Assembly (NCBI RefSeq): GCF_026241205.1
Contig: NZ_JAPFQM010000006.1
Span: 843,129 to 907,128, forward strand
DNA from: Thermomicrobium sp. 4228-Ro
GTDB lineage: Bacteria > Chloroflexota > Chloroflexia > Thermomicrobiales > Thermomicrobiaceae
Direction: 5' to 3'
Length of the DNA: 64,000 bases
Notes under the pieces: generated by a model
Told to the model about the DNA's origin: nothing
What the model saw: only the letters and a program-made list of their open reading frames with translations
The model's database searches: none
Shown here: positions 49,153 to 58,756 of the stretch, in pieces
Position numbering within the stretch: the first letter of the stretch is position 1
Layout: every line of letters begins with the position of its first letter
Translations under genes and position numbers: made by a program

Positions 49153-51642
49153 GTGGACGAGTTCCAGACGCTTCTCGTCGCTGCGCTGCTGCACGATCTT
49201 GGCAAGCTCTGGCAACGGACCGGCCAACGCCACGGCGACCGCTACGTGGGATACGGCCCCAGCGACTACGGGCACAACGGTGCCCACGCCAAGTGGAGCG
49301 CCGACGCAGTCGAAGAGTGGCTCCCGCAGTGGCGCGCTGCAGCGGACGCGATCCTCCGCCACCATCAGCCGACCGACCGGCTCGCTCGCCTCGTCGCCCT
49401 GGCCGACCGCCTCTCGGCTGCCGAGCCCGACGATGCCGAGTCCGACCAGCCGCCGGTACCGCCCGGTGGAGGGGCGCTCTGGGCAGCCACGCGCCCCGGG
49501 CAACGCCAGTTGCGCAGTATCTTCACCCGCCTGCAGCTCGCCGGTGCCCCCGATCCCGCACCGGCCTACTGGCCGCTCGCGCCACTCGCGCTCGCGCCGG
49601 AGGTGCTCTTCCCCAATGCGTCACCTGTCGACGAGGCCAGCGAGCGGCAGGGCTACGAAGCACTCTGGCAGCGTCTCGTCGAGGATCTCGAGACCATCCC
49701 AGCGACGCTCGACTTCGACGCGCGTCTCACCACCGTGCTCCATCTCCTCCACCGCTACACCTGGTGCGTCCCTTCGGCGTACTACCGGCAGAACGTCGCC
49801 GATATCTCGCTCTACGACCACCTCCGCACCACCGCAGCGATCGCCGCTGCGCTCGACCGCTCCGGTCTCGACGACGAAACGCTCGCGGCACTGCTCGAGC
49901 ACCAGCTGCCGCACTGGGACAGCCCGCGCCTGGCGCTGCTGGCAGCCGACGTCACCGGTATCCAGCGCTTCCTCTACACGCTCACCGCTGCACGGGCCGC
50001 CCGCAGCCTGCGCGGGCGCTCCTTCTTCCTCCAGCTCGTCACCGAGGCGGTCGGTCGCTGGCTCCTCCGCCGCCTCGACCTCCCCATCGTCAACCTGCTC
50101 TACGCTGGCGGCGGCCGCTGCTACCTGCTCACCCAGCTGCCGAGCGACGACCAGCTGACCGCCCTCCGCCACGACCTCGACCGGATCCTCCTCGCCACGA
50201 CCGACGGCGAGCTGTACCTCGCGCTCGCCTGCCGCCCGCTCGCCTGTGCCGATCTCGCCGAACCGGAGCGCTTCCGCGCCGCCTGGAACGCCTTGCACGC
50301 CGCCCTCCAGGAGGCCAAGGCACGCAAGTTCGCCGCGCTCGATCCGGTCGAACTGGCCGATCGCTTGTTCGCCCCGCGCGGGATCGGCGGTCCCGAGCCG
50401 CCCTGCGCCATCTGCCGCCGCGAGGATCCGCGAGCGCGCCGCGAGGACGACGAGCGGATCTGTCGCCGCTGCGATTCCCTGATCGACCTCGGCACGGCCC
50501 TGCGCCGCGCCCGCTGGCTCTTCCTGCGCGAGGTCCAGCCGCTCTCCCCGGACGACGCGGCGAGCCCCAGCTACCAGTCGACGCTCCAGGCGCTCGGGCT
50601 CGAGCTCCATCTCGCCGAAACGGACGACGAGCTGAGAGCCTTGGTACAGCTCGGGCCAGGAACGCTCCTCCGGATCGACGACACCGACTTCTTGACCGGT
50701 CCGGCACTCGACGTCGCCGAGGCCAGCGGCACCATCGGGCTCGGTTTCGCCTTCCTCGCCAACGTCGTGCCGCTCGATCCCGACGGCTCGGTGACCGAGT
50801 TCGCGACCATCGCGACCTCCGGTGCGGGGGCGAGTGGACTCGGCATCCTGCGCATGGACGTCGACGACCTGGGTCGGCTCTTCGCCGAGGGGCTGGGCCA
50901 GCACCTCTCCCTCTCGCGGCTCGCCAGTCTCTCCAGCGGCCTCCGGCTCTTCTTCGAAGGCTGGCTGGCCGAGCTGGCCCGGCACTGGAACCGGACGAAG
51001 CGCCCGGTCTACCTCGTCTACGCTGGTGGCGACGACGTCTTCGCGGTCGGGCACTGGCAGAGCATGGCCAGCTTCGCCCGCACCGTCCGCGACGACTTCC
51101 ACCGCTTCACGCAGGACAACCCCTCGCTCCACTTGTCGGCCGGGATCGCCGTCGTCCCCGAGCACGCCCCGCTCTATCAGGCCGCTGACGACGCGCGGGA
51201 GGCCCTCGAGGCAGCCAAGCTGCGGAGCGAGGACGGTCGTGTGGTCAAGAATGCCGTCACCTTCCTCGGCCGTACGCTCGACTGGTCGCGCTTCAGTACC
51301 GTCGCCGCGCGGGTCGAGCAGCTCGCCAGCTTCGTCGCACGCGGGGAACTCCCGCGCTCCTTCCTCCACGGCCTCGCTGCGATCGGCCGACTCTACGAGG
51401 AGGCGCACGACGAGGCGCAGCGCCGGGGCACGCTGCGCCCCGGCCAGTTGGTGTACGGTCGCTGGTTGTGGCTCGCCGCCTACTTCCTCGCTCGGGCTGC
51501 CGAACGGTTACCGGAAGGCTCTGCCGCCCGCGAGTGGATCGAGCGTCTGCGCGACGAGATCCGGCATCCCGACGTCATCGCGACCCTCTGGCTCGCTGCC
51601 CGCTGGGCCGAACTCGCCACGCGAAAGGAGGAGAAGGGATGA
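49153..51642 (+). CDS. csm1: Cas10/Csm1, type III-A effector large subunit
   Basis: The 829-residue protein has an N-terminal HD nuclease (H14-D15 in ALLHDLGKLWQRTG, with later DAILRHHQP), a zinc ribbon (C418, C421, C437, C440), and two Palm parts with the cyclase motif YAGGDDVFAVG (G625-D628). An intact GGDD means it can make cyclic oligoadenylate on target RNA binding; an intact HD means it can also cut single-stranded DNA. Start is GTG 49153, because the HD motif begins at residue 14. It overlaps csm2 by four bases and leads the csm operon. The upstream gene is on the other strand. Confidence 0.97.
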   Translation: MDEFQTLLVAALLHDLGKLWQRTGQRHGDRYVGYGPSDYGHNGAHAKWSADAVEEWLPQWRAAADAILRHHQPTDRLARLVALADRLSAAEPDDAESDQPPVPPGGGALWAATRPGQRQLRSIFTRLQLAGAPDPAPAYWPLAPLALAPEVLFPNASPVDEASERQGYEALWQRLVEDLETIPATLDFDARLTTVLHLLHRYTWCVPSAYYRQNVADISLYDHLRTTAAIAAALDRSGLDDETLAALLEHQLPHWDSPRLALLAADVTGIQRFLYTLTAARAARSLRGRSFFLQLVTEAVGRWLLRRLDLPIVNLLYAGGGRCYLLTQLPSDDQLTALRHDLDRILLATTDGELYLALACRPLACADLAEPERFRAAWNALHAALQEAKARKFAALDPVELADRLFAPRGIGGPEPPCAICRREDPRARREDDERICRRCDSLIDLGTALRRARWLFLREVQPLSPDDAASPSYQSTLQALGLELHLAETDDELRALVQLGPGTLLRIDDTDFLTGPALDVAEASGTIGLGFAFLANVVPLDPDGSVTEFATIATSGAGASGLGILRMDVDDLGRLFAEGLGQHLSLSRLASLSSGLRLFFEGWLAELARHWNRTKRPVYLVYAGGDDVFAVGHWQSMASFARTVRDDFHRFTQDNPSLHLSAGIAVVPEHAPLYQAADDAREALEAAKLRSEDGRVVKNAVTFLGRTLDWSRFSTVAARVEQLASFVARGELPRSFLHGLAAIGRLYEEAHDEAQRRGTLRPGQLVYGRWLWLAAYFLARAAERLPEGSAAREWIERLRDEIRHPDVIATLWLAARWAELATRKEEKG

Positions 51643-52121
51643 GTGTGCAGCGTCCAGCCTCTGGACAGGCTCGTGGGGGAGGCCGTCCTGGCTTCGAGCC
51701 GCCGACCGAAGAGGAGATCCGACGCATCGTGGTCGAGGGCGATCCGCTCACGCTCGTGCAGGTGGCGGAACGGGTCGGCCGCGACCTCGCCCGACCCGGC
51801 GGCAATCCGCGGAGTCCGGACGCGTTAGCGACGAGTCAGATCCGCTCCGTCTTCGGCAAAGTCCGAGAACTCGACATACACGTCCGTACGGCAGCAGCAT
51901 CGGTGACCGAACTCGACCAGGAAACGTACCGGGAACTCCAGTTGCTCCGCCCCAAGCTCGCCTACCAGGCGGCACGCACGAATGGCAAAGGGGTACAGTG
52001 GCTCAAGGAGACACTCGAGCCCGCCATCCTGCTCGTCGAGCGCGACCGCGAGCGCTTCCAGCACTTCGTCGACTTCTTCGAGGCCATTCTCGCCTATCAC
52101 AAGGCATACGGTGGACAGTGA
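51639..52121 (+). CDS. csm2: Csm2, small subunit of the Csm complex
   Basis: The 160-residue protein is helical in its second half (RSVFGKVRELDIHVRTAAAS, TYRELQLLRPKLAYQAAR, FQHFVDFFEAILAYHKAYGG), typical of Csm2, which lines the complex opposite Csm3 and contacts target RNA. The first 50 residues are disordered, with a G/P-rich stretch. The ATG overlaps the csm1 stop (GGATGA), and the end overlaps the csm3 start. The ending AILAYHKAYGG is a family signature. Confidence 0.93.
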   Translation: MSVQRPASGQARGGGRPGFEPPTEEEIRRIVVEGDPLTLVQVAERVGRDLARPGGNPRSPDALATSQIRSVFGKVRELDIHVRTAAASVTELDQETYRELQLLRPKLAYQAARTNGKGVQWLKETLEPAILLVERDRERFQHFVDFFEAILAYHKAYGGQ

Positions 52122-52974
52122 GGGGAGGGCACCCACGAGCGCGACGGCTCGACCGGCGAACCGGAACGCGACGATCCTCGGCCGGATCCGCCTGACCGGT
52201 ATCGTCCGCGCGATCACCGGCTTACGCATCGGCGGTGCAGCTGGCGGGCTCGCCATCGGTGCACTCGACAATCCGGTCGTCCGCGACCCCCTCACCAACC
52301 AACCCTACGTCCCGGGTTCCTCGCTCAAGGGGAAACTCCGCTCGCTGTCCGAGCGCATCGAGGGACTGACGACCAACTGGCGGATCAACAATGTCTACAT
52401 CCATGTCTGTGCCGGTGACCGGCAAGACGGCCGCAATCCGACCTATGACAACTGCCCGGTCTGCCCAGTCTTCGGCGTTCCGGGCGACCAATATCCCTCC
52501 GCACCGACCCGGCTGGTGGTGCGCGACGCCTTCCTCACCGAGTCGAGCGTACGCGAGCTCGAGGCGCTGCGGCTCGACCTACCCTATTCCGAGATCAAGT
52601 GGGAAGCCGCGATCGATCGTGTCACTTCGGCAGCCGTGCCCCGGCAGGTCGAGCGTGTCCCGGCCGGTGCCGCCTTTGCCTGCGAGATGGTCTACACCCT
52701 CTACGAGCCCCGCGACGTCGACCGCTTCTGGACGGTCGCCCGCGCCCTCGCGCTCCTCGAGGACGACTACCTCGGGAGCTACGGCTCGCGCGGCAGCGGC
52801 AAGGTCCGCTTCGAGAACCTGACGCTCAGCGTCCGCCCGCGCCCGCACTACGACCAGCCGGTCGCCCAGCTCCCCCAGCGGACCTTCGACTCGGTCGACG
52901 CGCTGCTCGCGGCACGCGATGACGTGCTCGCCTGGTTGCGCGAGGCAGCCGGTCTCGCCGGGCAGGCAGGGTGA
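52111..52974 (+). CDS. csm3: Csm3, target-RNA-cutting backbone RAMP
   Basis: The 287-residue RAMP shows the Csm3 block LAIGALDNPVVRDPLTNQPY followed by VPGSSLKGKLRSLSERIEG. The aspartate D53 of GALDNPV corresponds to the catalytic Asp (about D33) that cuts target RNA every six bases. A cysteine-containing insert (CAGDRQDGRNPTYDNCPVCP) binds zinc in relatives. The start is GTG 52111, ten bases inside csm2. The glycine-rich end GSYGSRGSGKVRF is also typical. It should form the multi-copy backbone of the complex. Confidence 0.96.
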   Translation: MDSEGRAPTSATARPANRNATILGRIRLTGIVRAITGLRIGGAAGGLAIGALDNPVVRDPLTNQPYVPGSSLKGKLRSLSERIEGLTTNWRINNVYIHVCAGDRQDGRNPTYDNCPVCPVFGVPGDQYPSAPTRLVVRDAFLTESSVRELEALRLDLPYSEIKWEAAIDRVTSAAVPRQVERVPAGAAFACEMVYTLYEPRDVDRFWTVARALALLEDDYLGSYGSRGSGKVRFENLTLSVRPRPHYDQPVAQLPQRTFDSVDALLAARDDVLAWLREAAGLAGQAG

Positions 52975-52978
52975 CGCG

Positions 52979-54013
52979 ATGCCGACGGTCACTACCTACC
53001 TCCTCCGTTTCCGCGGACCGCTCCACGTCGCCGAACGGGGCGTCGGGATCGAGGAGACCGCCGAGTTCGTCCACTCGGACACGCTCTTCAGCGCCCTCTG
53101 CTCGGTGGTCCGTCTCGGGTGGGGAGAGAGCGAGCTGCAGCGCTTCCTCGCGCCGTTCCGCGCCGGTGAACCGTCATTCCTCTTCTCCAGCGCCTTCCCC
53201 TTCGCCGGGTCCGTCCGCTTCCTGCCCAAACCGCAGCTGGCGCTTCCCAGTCCGCCGCCCGATGACGCGCGCAAGCGGCTCCGCCAGACCCGCTGGGTCT
53301 CGCTCGGACTGTTCCAGGCCTGGCTCAGCGGCGAGCTGCCGGGCGACGCCTTCGCTCCAGCGGCCTTCCTCCCCCCTGTCGCAGCCTGGCTCCTTCCCAG
53401 CGAGCGTCGTGCCCTTCCCCGGAGCTTCACCCGTGACGGCATCCCGCTCTGGGTCCGCGACGTCGTCCCCCGCGTTGCCATCGACCGCGTCACCAATGCC
53501 TCGCAGGTGTTCCGCTCGGGCCGGCTCCGCTTCGGACCGGACTGCGGCCTCTTCGTCCTCGTCGAATGGCGCGACGCGAGCTGGCGCCCGCTCGTCGAGG
53601 CAGCGCTCGCCGAGCTGGGGCAGCTGGGACTGGGCGGCTTGCGCTCGACCGGCCACGGCCAGTTCTCCCTGGAGCCAGGCGAAGAGATCGATGTCCCGGA
53701 ACGGGAACAGGCTCCTGGCCTGGTGACGCTCTCCCTCTACGCTCCTACCCGGTCCGAACTCGCGGCCGGAGTCCTGGGCCCGTTCGCCCGCTTCGACCTC
53801 GCCCTCCGCGGCGGCTGGATCGCCTCGCCCGACGGCGCGAGCTACCGGCGCCGCGAACTGCGCATGGTCAGCGAGGGCTCGGTCGTGGCACGACCGCCGG
53901 GGACGACCGTCCTCGGGCAGCTCGTCGACGTCACGCCGGAGGTCATGCGCACCGTGCATCCGGTCTACCGTTACGGGTACGCCTTCACCGTCCCGGTCGA
54001 CCTGAAGGAGTAG
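52979..54013 (+). CDS. csm4: Csm4, crRNA 5'-handle-binding RAMP
   Basis: The 344-residue protein has a first RAMP strand (VTTYLLRFRGPLHVAERGVG), the segment EETAEFVHSDTLFSALCSVV seen in Csm4 proteins, and a C-terminal glycine-rich loop (GLGGLRSTGHGQFSLEPGEE). Csm4 caps the complex next to Cas10 and holds the 8-base 5' tag of crRNA. It starts five bases after csm3. No catalytic residues are expected. Confidence 0.93.
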   Translation: MPTVTTYLLRFRGPLHVAERGVGIEETAEFVHSDTLFSALCSVVRLGWGESELQRFLAPFRAGEPSFLFSSAFPFAGSVRFLPKPQLALPSPPPDDARKRLRQTRWVSLGLFQAWLSGELPGDAFAPAAFLPPVAAWLLPSERRALPRSFTRDGIPLWVRDVVPRVAIDRVTNASQVFRSGRLRFGPDCGLFVLVEWRDASWRPLVEAALAELGQLGLGGLRSTGHGQFSLEPGEEIDVPEREQAPGLVTLSLYAPTRSELAAGVLGPFARFDLALRGGWIASPDGASYRRRELRMVSEGSVVARPPGTTVLGQLVDVTPEVMRTVHPVYRYGYAFTVPVDLKE

Positions 54014-54017
54014 GCCC

Positions 54018-55256
54018 ATGTCGGAACCCGCTCGCGCTCGTCCGCTCCTCGCACTCCGTTCCTACCAGCTCGAACTCGAAGTCCTCTCCCCGCTCCACGT
54101 CGGCGCCGGTGGACCGCCGCTCGTCGGTGGCTACGACGTCGTCGCCGATGCCGCGCGGGGACGCTTCTACCTCATCGACGTCGAGCGCCTCATCGCCGAG
54201 CGGATGACCGAGGAGCGGATCCGCCGCGGCGAGGATCCCCGCGTCGACAACCTGATCACGTCGGACGAATGGCCCCAGTACACCCGTGCAGTCCTGCCCG
54301 GTCCGCGCGGCCAGGACGTCGCGAGCCAGACCCGCCAGCACTGGACCCTGCTCCCCTTCGCACGCGACGCACGCGGCCATCCCTATCTCCCCGGCAGCAG
54401 CCTCAAGGGCGCGCTGCGCACCGCGCTCGCCTACGCCCTCCTCCGCGAGGAGCTCCGGTCTCTCGCGCAACAGGGACAGCCGCAACGGTTCGAAGGGACA
54501 CCGATCGGGCGTGCGCTCCTCGACCAGCTCGGAGCGGAGAGGCGACCCAGCCGTGAATGGTTCGCCCGCCCGCTCGAGACACGCCTCTTCCAGCAGAGCG
54601 AGCAGTTCGACCCCAACCACGACCTCTTGCGCGCCCTCCGGCCAGCCGACTCCGCCCCGCTCCCACCCGACGCGACCGTCGTCGAGCAGGTGGGGATCTA
54701 CCGGCTGACCGGTGATGGCCTCCAGCTCGTCAGCCGGAAGCACCGCTGGCTGGTCGAGGCACTCCCCGAGGGGACGCGACTCCAGCTCCGGCTCGACCTC
54801 GACTTCGGCGTCGCACGTGGACTGCCCGCGCAGGAACGAAAGGTCGTCGAGATCGAGCAGCTCTTCCGTGCCTGCCGCGAGTTCGCCTGGCGACTCGTGG
54901 GTGTCGAGTTGCGACGCATGCAAGAGACGCGGAGCCAGGTCACCGGCTTCTACCGCGAGCTGGCGGAGCGCATCCGGGAGGCTGCCCGCGCCGCGACGCC
55001 GGAAACCTACCTCCAGCTCGGCTGGGGCACCGGCTGGCGCGCCAAGACGATCGGCCCGCTGCTCGAACTCTCCGACGTCGAGGACGGCCGAGAGGTCCTC
55101 GCCCAGCTGGTCACGGGACTCCGGCTCGGGCGCGGCCAGCAGAAACTACCCTTCCCGCGCACGCGTCGCTTCGTTGAACGGAACAGCCAGGCTGCCCGCC
55201 CGCTCGGCTGGGTCTGCCTGCGCCTGCTCGCCGCACCAGCCGGTGCAGATGCCTGA
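54018..55256 (+). CDS. csm5: Csm5, crRNA 3'-end RAMP
   Basis: The 412-residue RAMP has YQLELEVLSPLHVGAGGPPL, YLPGSSLKGALRTALAYALL (seen as HPYLPGSSLKGALR), and later blocks ELSDVEDGREVL and LGWGTGWRAKTIGPLLE characteristic of Csm5. It marks the end of the complex near the crRNA 3' end and helps recruit trimming nucleases. It is the last core subunit, five bases after csm4. A gap of 326 bases then separates it from the signalling nucleases. Confidence 0.94.
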   Translation: MSEPARARPLLALRSYQLELEVLSPLHVGAGGPPLVGGYDVVADAARGRFYLIDVERLIAERMTEERIRRGEDPRVDNLITSDEWPQYTRAVLPGPRGQDVASQTRQHWTLLPFARDARGHPYLPGSSLKGALRTALAYALLREELRSLAQQGQPQRFEGTPIGRALLDQLGAERRPSREWFARPLETRLFQQSEQFDPNHDLLRALRPADSAPLPPDATVVEQVGIYRLTGDGLQLVSRKHRWLVEALPEGTRLQLRLDLDFGVARGLPAQERKVVEIEQLFRACREFAWRLVGVELRRMQETRSQVTGFYRELAERIREAARAATPETYLQLGWGTGWRAKTIGPLLELSDVEDGREVLAQLVTGLRLGRGQQKLPFPRTRRFVERNSQAARPLGWVCLRLLAAPAGADA

Positions 55257-55582
55257 CCGGTGCCGCGGGCGCCCGCCGCGCGGCAGTCGGCGCGCAGCGC
55301 GGCCGGCTCGCGCACCGCGAGTGCAGGCGACGACCGACCGGGCCGAGCGGCGACGCCGGGACCGACCGTACCCTGGCCTGTCCGGAAGCCCGCTCACCAG
55401 GACTGGCGGCGCTTCCACGCCGCTTCCGGCCAGCGTCCCCGTCCGCGACGCGCGCCGCGCCTCCTGCCGGCTCGCGACGGGACATCCGGACGATGGAGAC
55501 TCACGCGCCGCCCTGCTGGGGTAGACTCGATGGTGAGCCGTCGCACCGCCCTCCCGACTCCTCCAGCCAGGGGAGGCACGCC

Positions 55583-57058
55583 GTGGCCAACCACGAACCG
55601 CCCGCCAACCGGCTCCTCCTCGTCTCGACCATCGGCAACCGCGACCTCACGCTCGACGGTCAGCCGATTCCGCCCGAACAGTTCCGCGCGACCTGCGAGG
55701 GGCTGCTCCGCGAGCTGCAGCGCGAGCGCGACTCGACTCTCGCCCGGCTCGACGCACCGATCCTCGAGCGGCTGATCACGTGGATCCTCGACCGCCATGC
55801 CGATCCCGACGAGCGTCCCCAGCTGCGCGTCTACCTCGTCGCCAGCGACCAGGAGGACGAGCAGTTCCGCGCCAGCGATACCGTCGCCGCCGCCCGCCTC
55901 CTCCAGGAGTGGATCCCGCACGCCTACGGCCGCGACACGGTCGAGAAGGTCGCGATCTGGCGCATCGACACCAACCCAGCCGACTACGACGACGCCGTCC
56001 GCTTCTACCGCCTGCTCATCGGCCAGCGGGCTGTCCCCGATCCCCGCACCTTCGCCGTCGCCTATCTCAACCCGACCGGCGGGACTCCAGCCCTGGCCTT
56101 CGGGCTGTTGACTGTCCTGGCACCGTTCTTCGGCGAGCGAGCGCTCGTCGTCTACCTTCCGGCCCGGACACGCCGGCCCACGCCGATGGACGTCGGTGCC
56201 GCTTTCCGCCAGCACCAGGCACTCGAGGACGCCGCCCGCGCGCTCCAGCGCTGGGACTTCGCGCATGCTGCCGATCTGCTCCGCGTCGCGCTGGCCCCCC
56301 TCCCGCTGTTCGCGTTCGCGGAAGTGCTCGCGTACCGGGCCGCTTTCGACTTCCGCCGCGCCCTCCACCGGCTCGAAGGGACAGTCATGCCAGCGAGTCG
56401 GGGCTCGCTCCGCCAGCTGGCCCGCGCCGAGCAGGAAGCCCTCGCTCGCTTGCTGGCCGACGCGGAAGCGCTCGAGCGGGCCCGCGAGCCGTGCCCCGAG
56501 CGGTATCCAGCCTTGCTCGTCGAGCTGTACGGCTCGGCAGTCGTCGCCTGGGAACAAGAGCGGTACGCCGACTTCCTGTCCCGCGTCTTCCGCTTCGAGG
56601 AAGCCGCGCTGCGCTGGGCTGTCGAGCGCTGCCTGGGACTCCCGACCGGAAGCGAGCGCGATGGGCAGGGGCGCGTCCGCGCTCTCCCTGCCTTTCGGGA
56701 GGGTATCGCGAGCGACAGGGAGCTGGGCCAGCACCTCCGCGGCACCCCCTTCGATCCCGACCGTCCGCCGAGCCGCGATCTCCTGCGCCACCTGCTGGCC
56801 GTTCCCCGGCTCACCAGCGATCCGGTCGCCCAGGCGATCCTGGCAGCGAGCGCTGCGCTCGACCCGCTCAGCCAGCTCCGCAACCGCAGCATCGTCGCCC
56901 ACGGCTTCGCCCCGGTCTCCCGCGAGGAGATCGAAGCGCGCTGCGCCGACCCGCTCGCCGCGCTCGGCCGCCTCGTCACGGCCGCGGGGCACGACCCGGC
57001 CACGCACCCGCTCGCAGCGAGTCGCGACGGTCTCCTCGCCGAGCTCGCCCGGATCTGA
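55583..57058 (+). CDS. CARF-HEPN ribonuclease (Csm6-like), copy 1
   Basis: The 491-residue protein opens with a CARF domain: LLLVSTIGNRDLTLDG and later NPTGGTPALAFGLLTVLAPF, the loop that binds cyclic oligoadenylate. The C-terminal HEPN domain carries LRNRSIVAHGF, with R435 and H440 forming the RxxxxH ribonuclease motif. On virus detection Cas10 makes cyclic oligoadenylate, which activates this type of RNase to degrade RNA unspecifically. The GTG start at 55583 follows GGGGAGGC. An upstream in-frame start exists but has no ribosome site. It is a paralogue of the next gene. Confidence 0.88.
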   Translation: MANHEPPANRLLLVSTIGNRDLTLDGQPIPPEQFRATCEGLLRELQRERDSTLARLDAPILERLITWILDRHADPDERPQLRVYLVASDQEDEQFRASDTVAAARLLQEWIPHAYGRDTVEKVAIWRIDTNPADYDDAVRFYRLLIGQRAVPDPRTFAVAYLNPTGGTPALAFGLLTVLAPFFGERALVVYLPARTRRPTPMDVGAAFRQHQALEDAARALQRWDFAHAADLLRVALAPLPLFAFAEVLAYRAAFDFRRALHRLEGTVMPASRGSLRQLARAEQEALARLLADAEALERAREPCPERYPALLVELYGSAVVAWEQERYADFLSRVFRFEEAALRWAVERCLGLPTGSERDGQGRVRALPAFREGIASDRELGQHLRGTPFDPDRPPSRDLLRHLLAVPRLTSDPVAQAILAASAALDPLSQLRNRSIVAHGFAPVSREEIEARCADPLAALGRLVTAAGHDPATHPLAASRDGLLAELARI

Positions 57059-57303
57059 GCCGGACGCGCCGGAGCCGCTCGGTCTCCCGCAGCGCTCGCG
57101 CGGTACTGGCAACTCCGGGACGCGTCGTCACGCTGGTCGTCGAGCCCTGACCCCGGCACGCTCCTTGCCGATGAGCCGCGCTTCGAGTACCGTTCGAGTA
57201 CGGCCATCCGATCTCCTCGCCGGTCGAGGACGGTGATCCACCGGTCGTCGCGCCGGTAGCCGGTTTCGACGCGACCGCGAGGACGAGTCCACCCGGCAGG
57301 CGT

Positions 57304-58743
57304 ATGACGACGCTCGTCTGCTGCGTCGGCAACAGCGATCTCGCGTTGGACGGTCGCTCCCTGGCGGTCCGCAACCACCAGGGCGCTGTCCAGTCCTTCC
57401 GCGCTGCGACCGAGCAGCTCCTGACGCAGGCCGCGGACGCGCTCGACCGCCTCGACGCTCCCGTGCTCCGTCCCCTCCTCGACTGGGCGATCGCCCGTCT
57501 GCGCCCGCAGCCGCCGGCCCTCCATGTCGTCCTGCTCGCGACCGACCAGCAGCCCCCGCACCCGCAGGATACGGTCTTCGCGGCCCGCCTCCTGGAACGC
57601 TGGCTGGAGCACCGGTACGCCGCACGTGCCCACCTGACCGTCCATCTCCGGAACCTCCACGGGAACCCGGCCGACTACGACGCCATGTACCGTGCCGTCG
57701 GTGACGTGCTGCGTGAGCTCGCCGGCTCCGCGTTGCCGCGGCCGATCGTCGTCTCGCTCACCGCTGGGACGCCGGCCATCACCTTCGCGCTCACCGTCCA
57801 TGCCGTCGACCGGTTCGGCAGCCACTGCAGCTTCGTGTACCTCCCGCGGGGCAGCGAGACACCGCAGGAGCTGCAGGTGCGACGGTGGCTGCAGCGTTCG
57901 GCCCTGCTCGCGGACGCGCGGCGGGAACTCGAGCGCGGTGAGTTCGGCCGGGCCGCCCTCCTGCTCCAACAGGCTGGCGTCCCGCGCGCCGTCTGGCAGC
58001 TGGCCCAGGCCGGCGACCACCGTCTCGCCTATCACTTCGACGAGGCCCGATCGAGCGCTCGCCAGGCGCTGCGCGACCCGCGCACCCGGCCGCTCGCCCA
58101 GGAGTTCCTCCGCGAGCTCGAGGAACTGGCCGCTGCCCAGCGGACACTCGTCGAGCGGGGCGGCAAGGAGCCCGTCCCCGAGGCCTGCGAACCCCTGCTC
58201 GCCGAAATGGTCGCCAACCTGCGGCTGGTCTGGCAGCAAGAGCGCGAGGCCGACTTCCTCGCCCGTCTCTACCGCTTCCACGAGATGATGCTGCGCTGGC
58301 TGGTCGAGGAACAGCTCGGCGCACCGGTCCACACCGCGACCGGTGAGGCGACACCGGCTTTCCGGCACTGGTGGCGGTCGCGCCCCGAGCTGCAGCGCCA
58401 GGCAGCAGCACGCAACCTGAACCCCGAACGGATCACCCGGCCCCTGCTCGACTTCCTCCTCTCCAGCATCCCGGCCGTGCGGCGCGACCGCGAGATCCTG
58501 GCGCAGCTCAACCGGCTGACCCAGTTCCGGAGCCAGACGTTCGTCGGCCACGGCTTCCTCGGTGTCCGGCGCGACGACATCCTCGCGCTCTACCGGGAGC
58601 GTGCCGGGCCGAACGCGGACCCGATGCAGGACATCGAGCACCTCGCCCGACGGCTGCAGCTCGGCAGCCAGGCCGATTGGCCCGAGCGTCTGCGCGACGC
58701 GTTGCTCCAGCTCCTCGACCAGTGGGAGACGGAACAGCACTGA
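57304..58743 (+). CDS. CARF-HEPN ribonuclease (Csm6-like), copy 2
   Basis: The 479-residue protein resembles copy 1: CARF start TLVCCVGNSDLALDGR, ligand-loop VSLTAGTPAITFALTVHAVD, and HEPN end FRSQTFVGHGFLG with R409 and H416 (R-x6-H). The different spacing of the HEPN pair and the different CARF loop suggest it may use another ring size of cyclic oligoadenylate or another cleavage preference than copy 1. It stands 245 bases after copy 1 with no visible ribosome site of standard type. It is followed by cas6 in the same direction. Confidence 0.87.
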   Translation: MTTLVCCVGNSDLALDGRSLAVRNHQGAVQSFRAATEQLLTQAADALDRLDAPVLRPLLDWAIARLRPQPPALHVVLLATDQQPPHPQDTVFAARLLERWLEHRYAARAHLTVHLRNLHGNPADYDAMYRAVGDVLRELAGSALPRPIVVSLTAGTPAITFALTVHAVDRFGSHCSFVYLPRGSETPQELQVRRWLQRSALLADARRELERGEFGRAALLLQQAGVPRAVWQLAQAGDHRLAYHFDEARSSARQALRDPRTRPLAQEFLRELEELAAAQRTLVERGGKEPVPEACEPLLAEMVANLRLVWQQEREADFLARLYRFHEMMLRWLVEEQLGAPVHTATGEATPAFRHWWRSRPELQRQAAARNLNPERITRPLLDFLLSSIPAVRRDREILAQLNRLTQFRSQTFVGHGFLGVRRDDILALYRERAGPNADPMQDIEHLARRLQLGSQADWPERLRDALLQLLDQWETEQH

Positions 58744-58756
58744 AAGGACGCGTGCG

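Noticed and set aside
56152-58740. 862-codon minus-strand frame opposite the two CARF-HEPN genes
   Set aside because: Both plus-strand genes show CARF and HEPN motifs; the minus frame has none.
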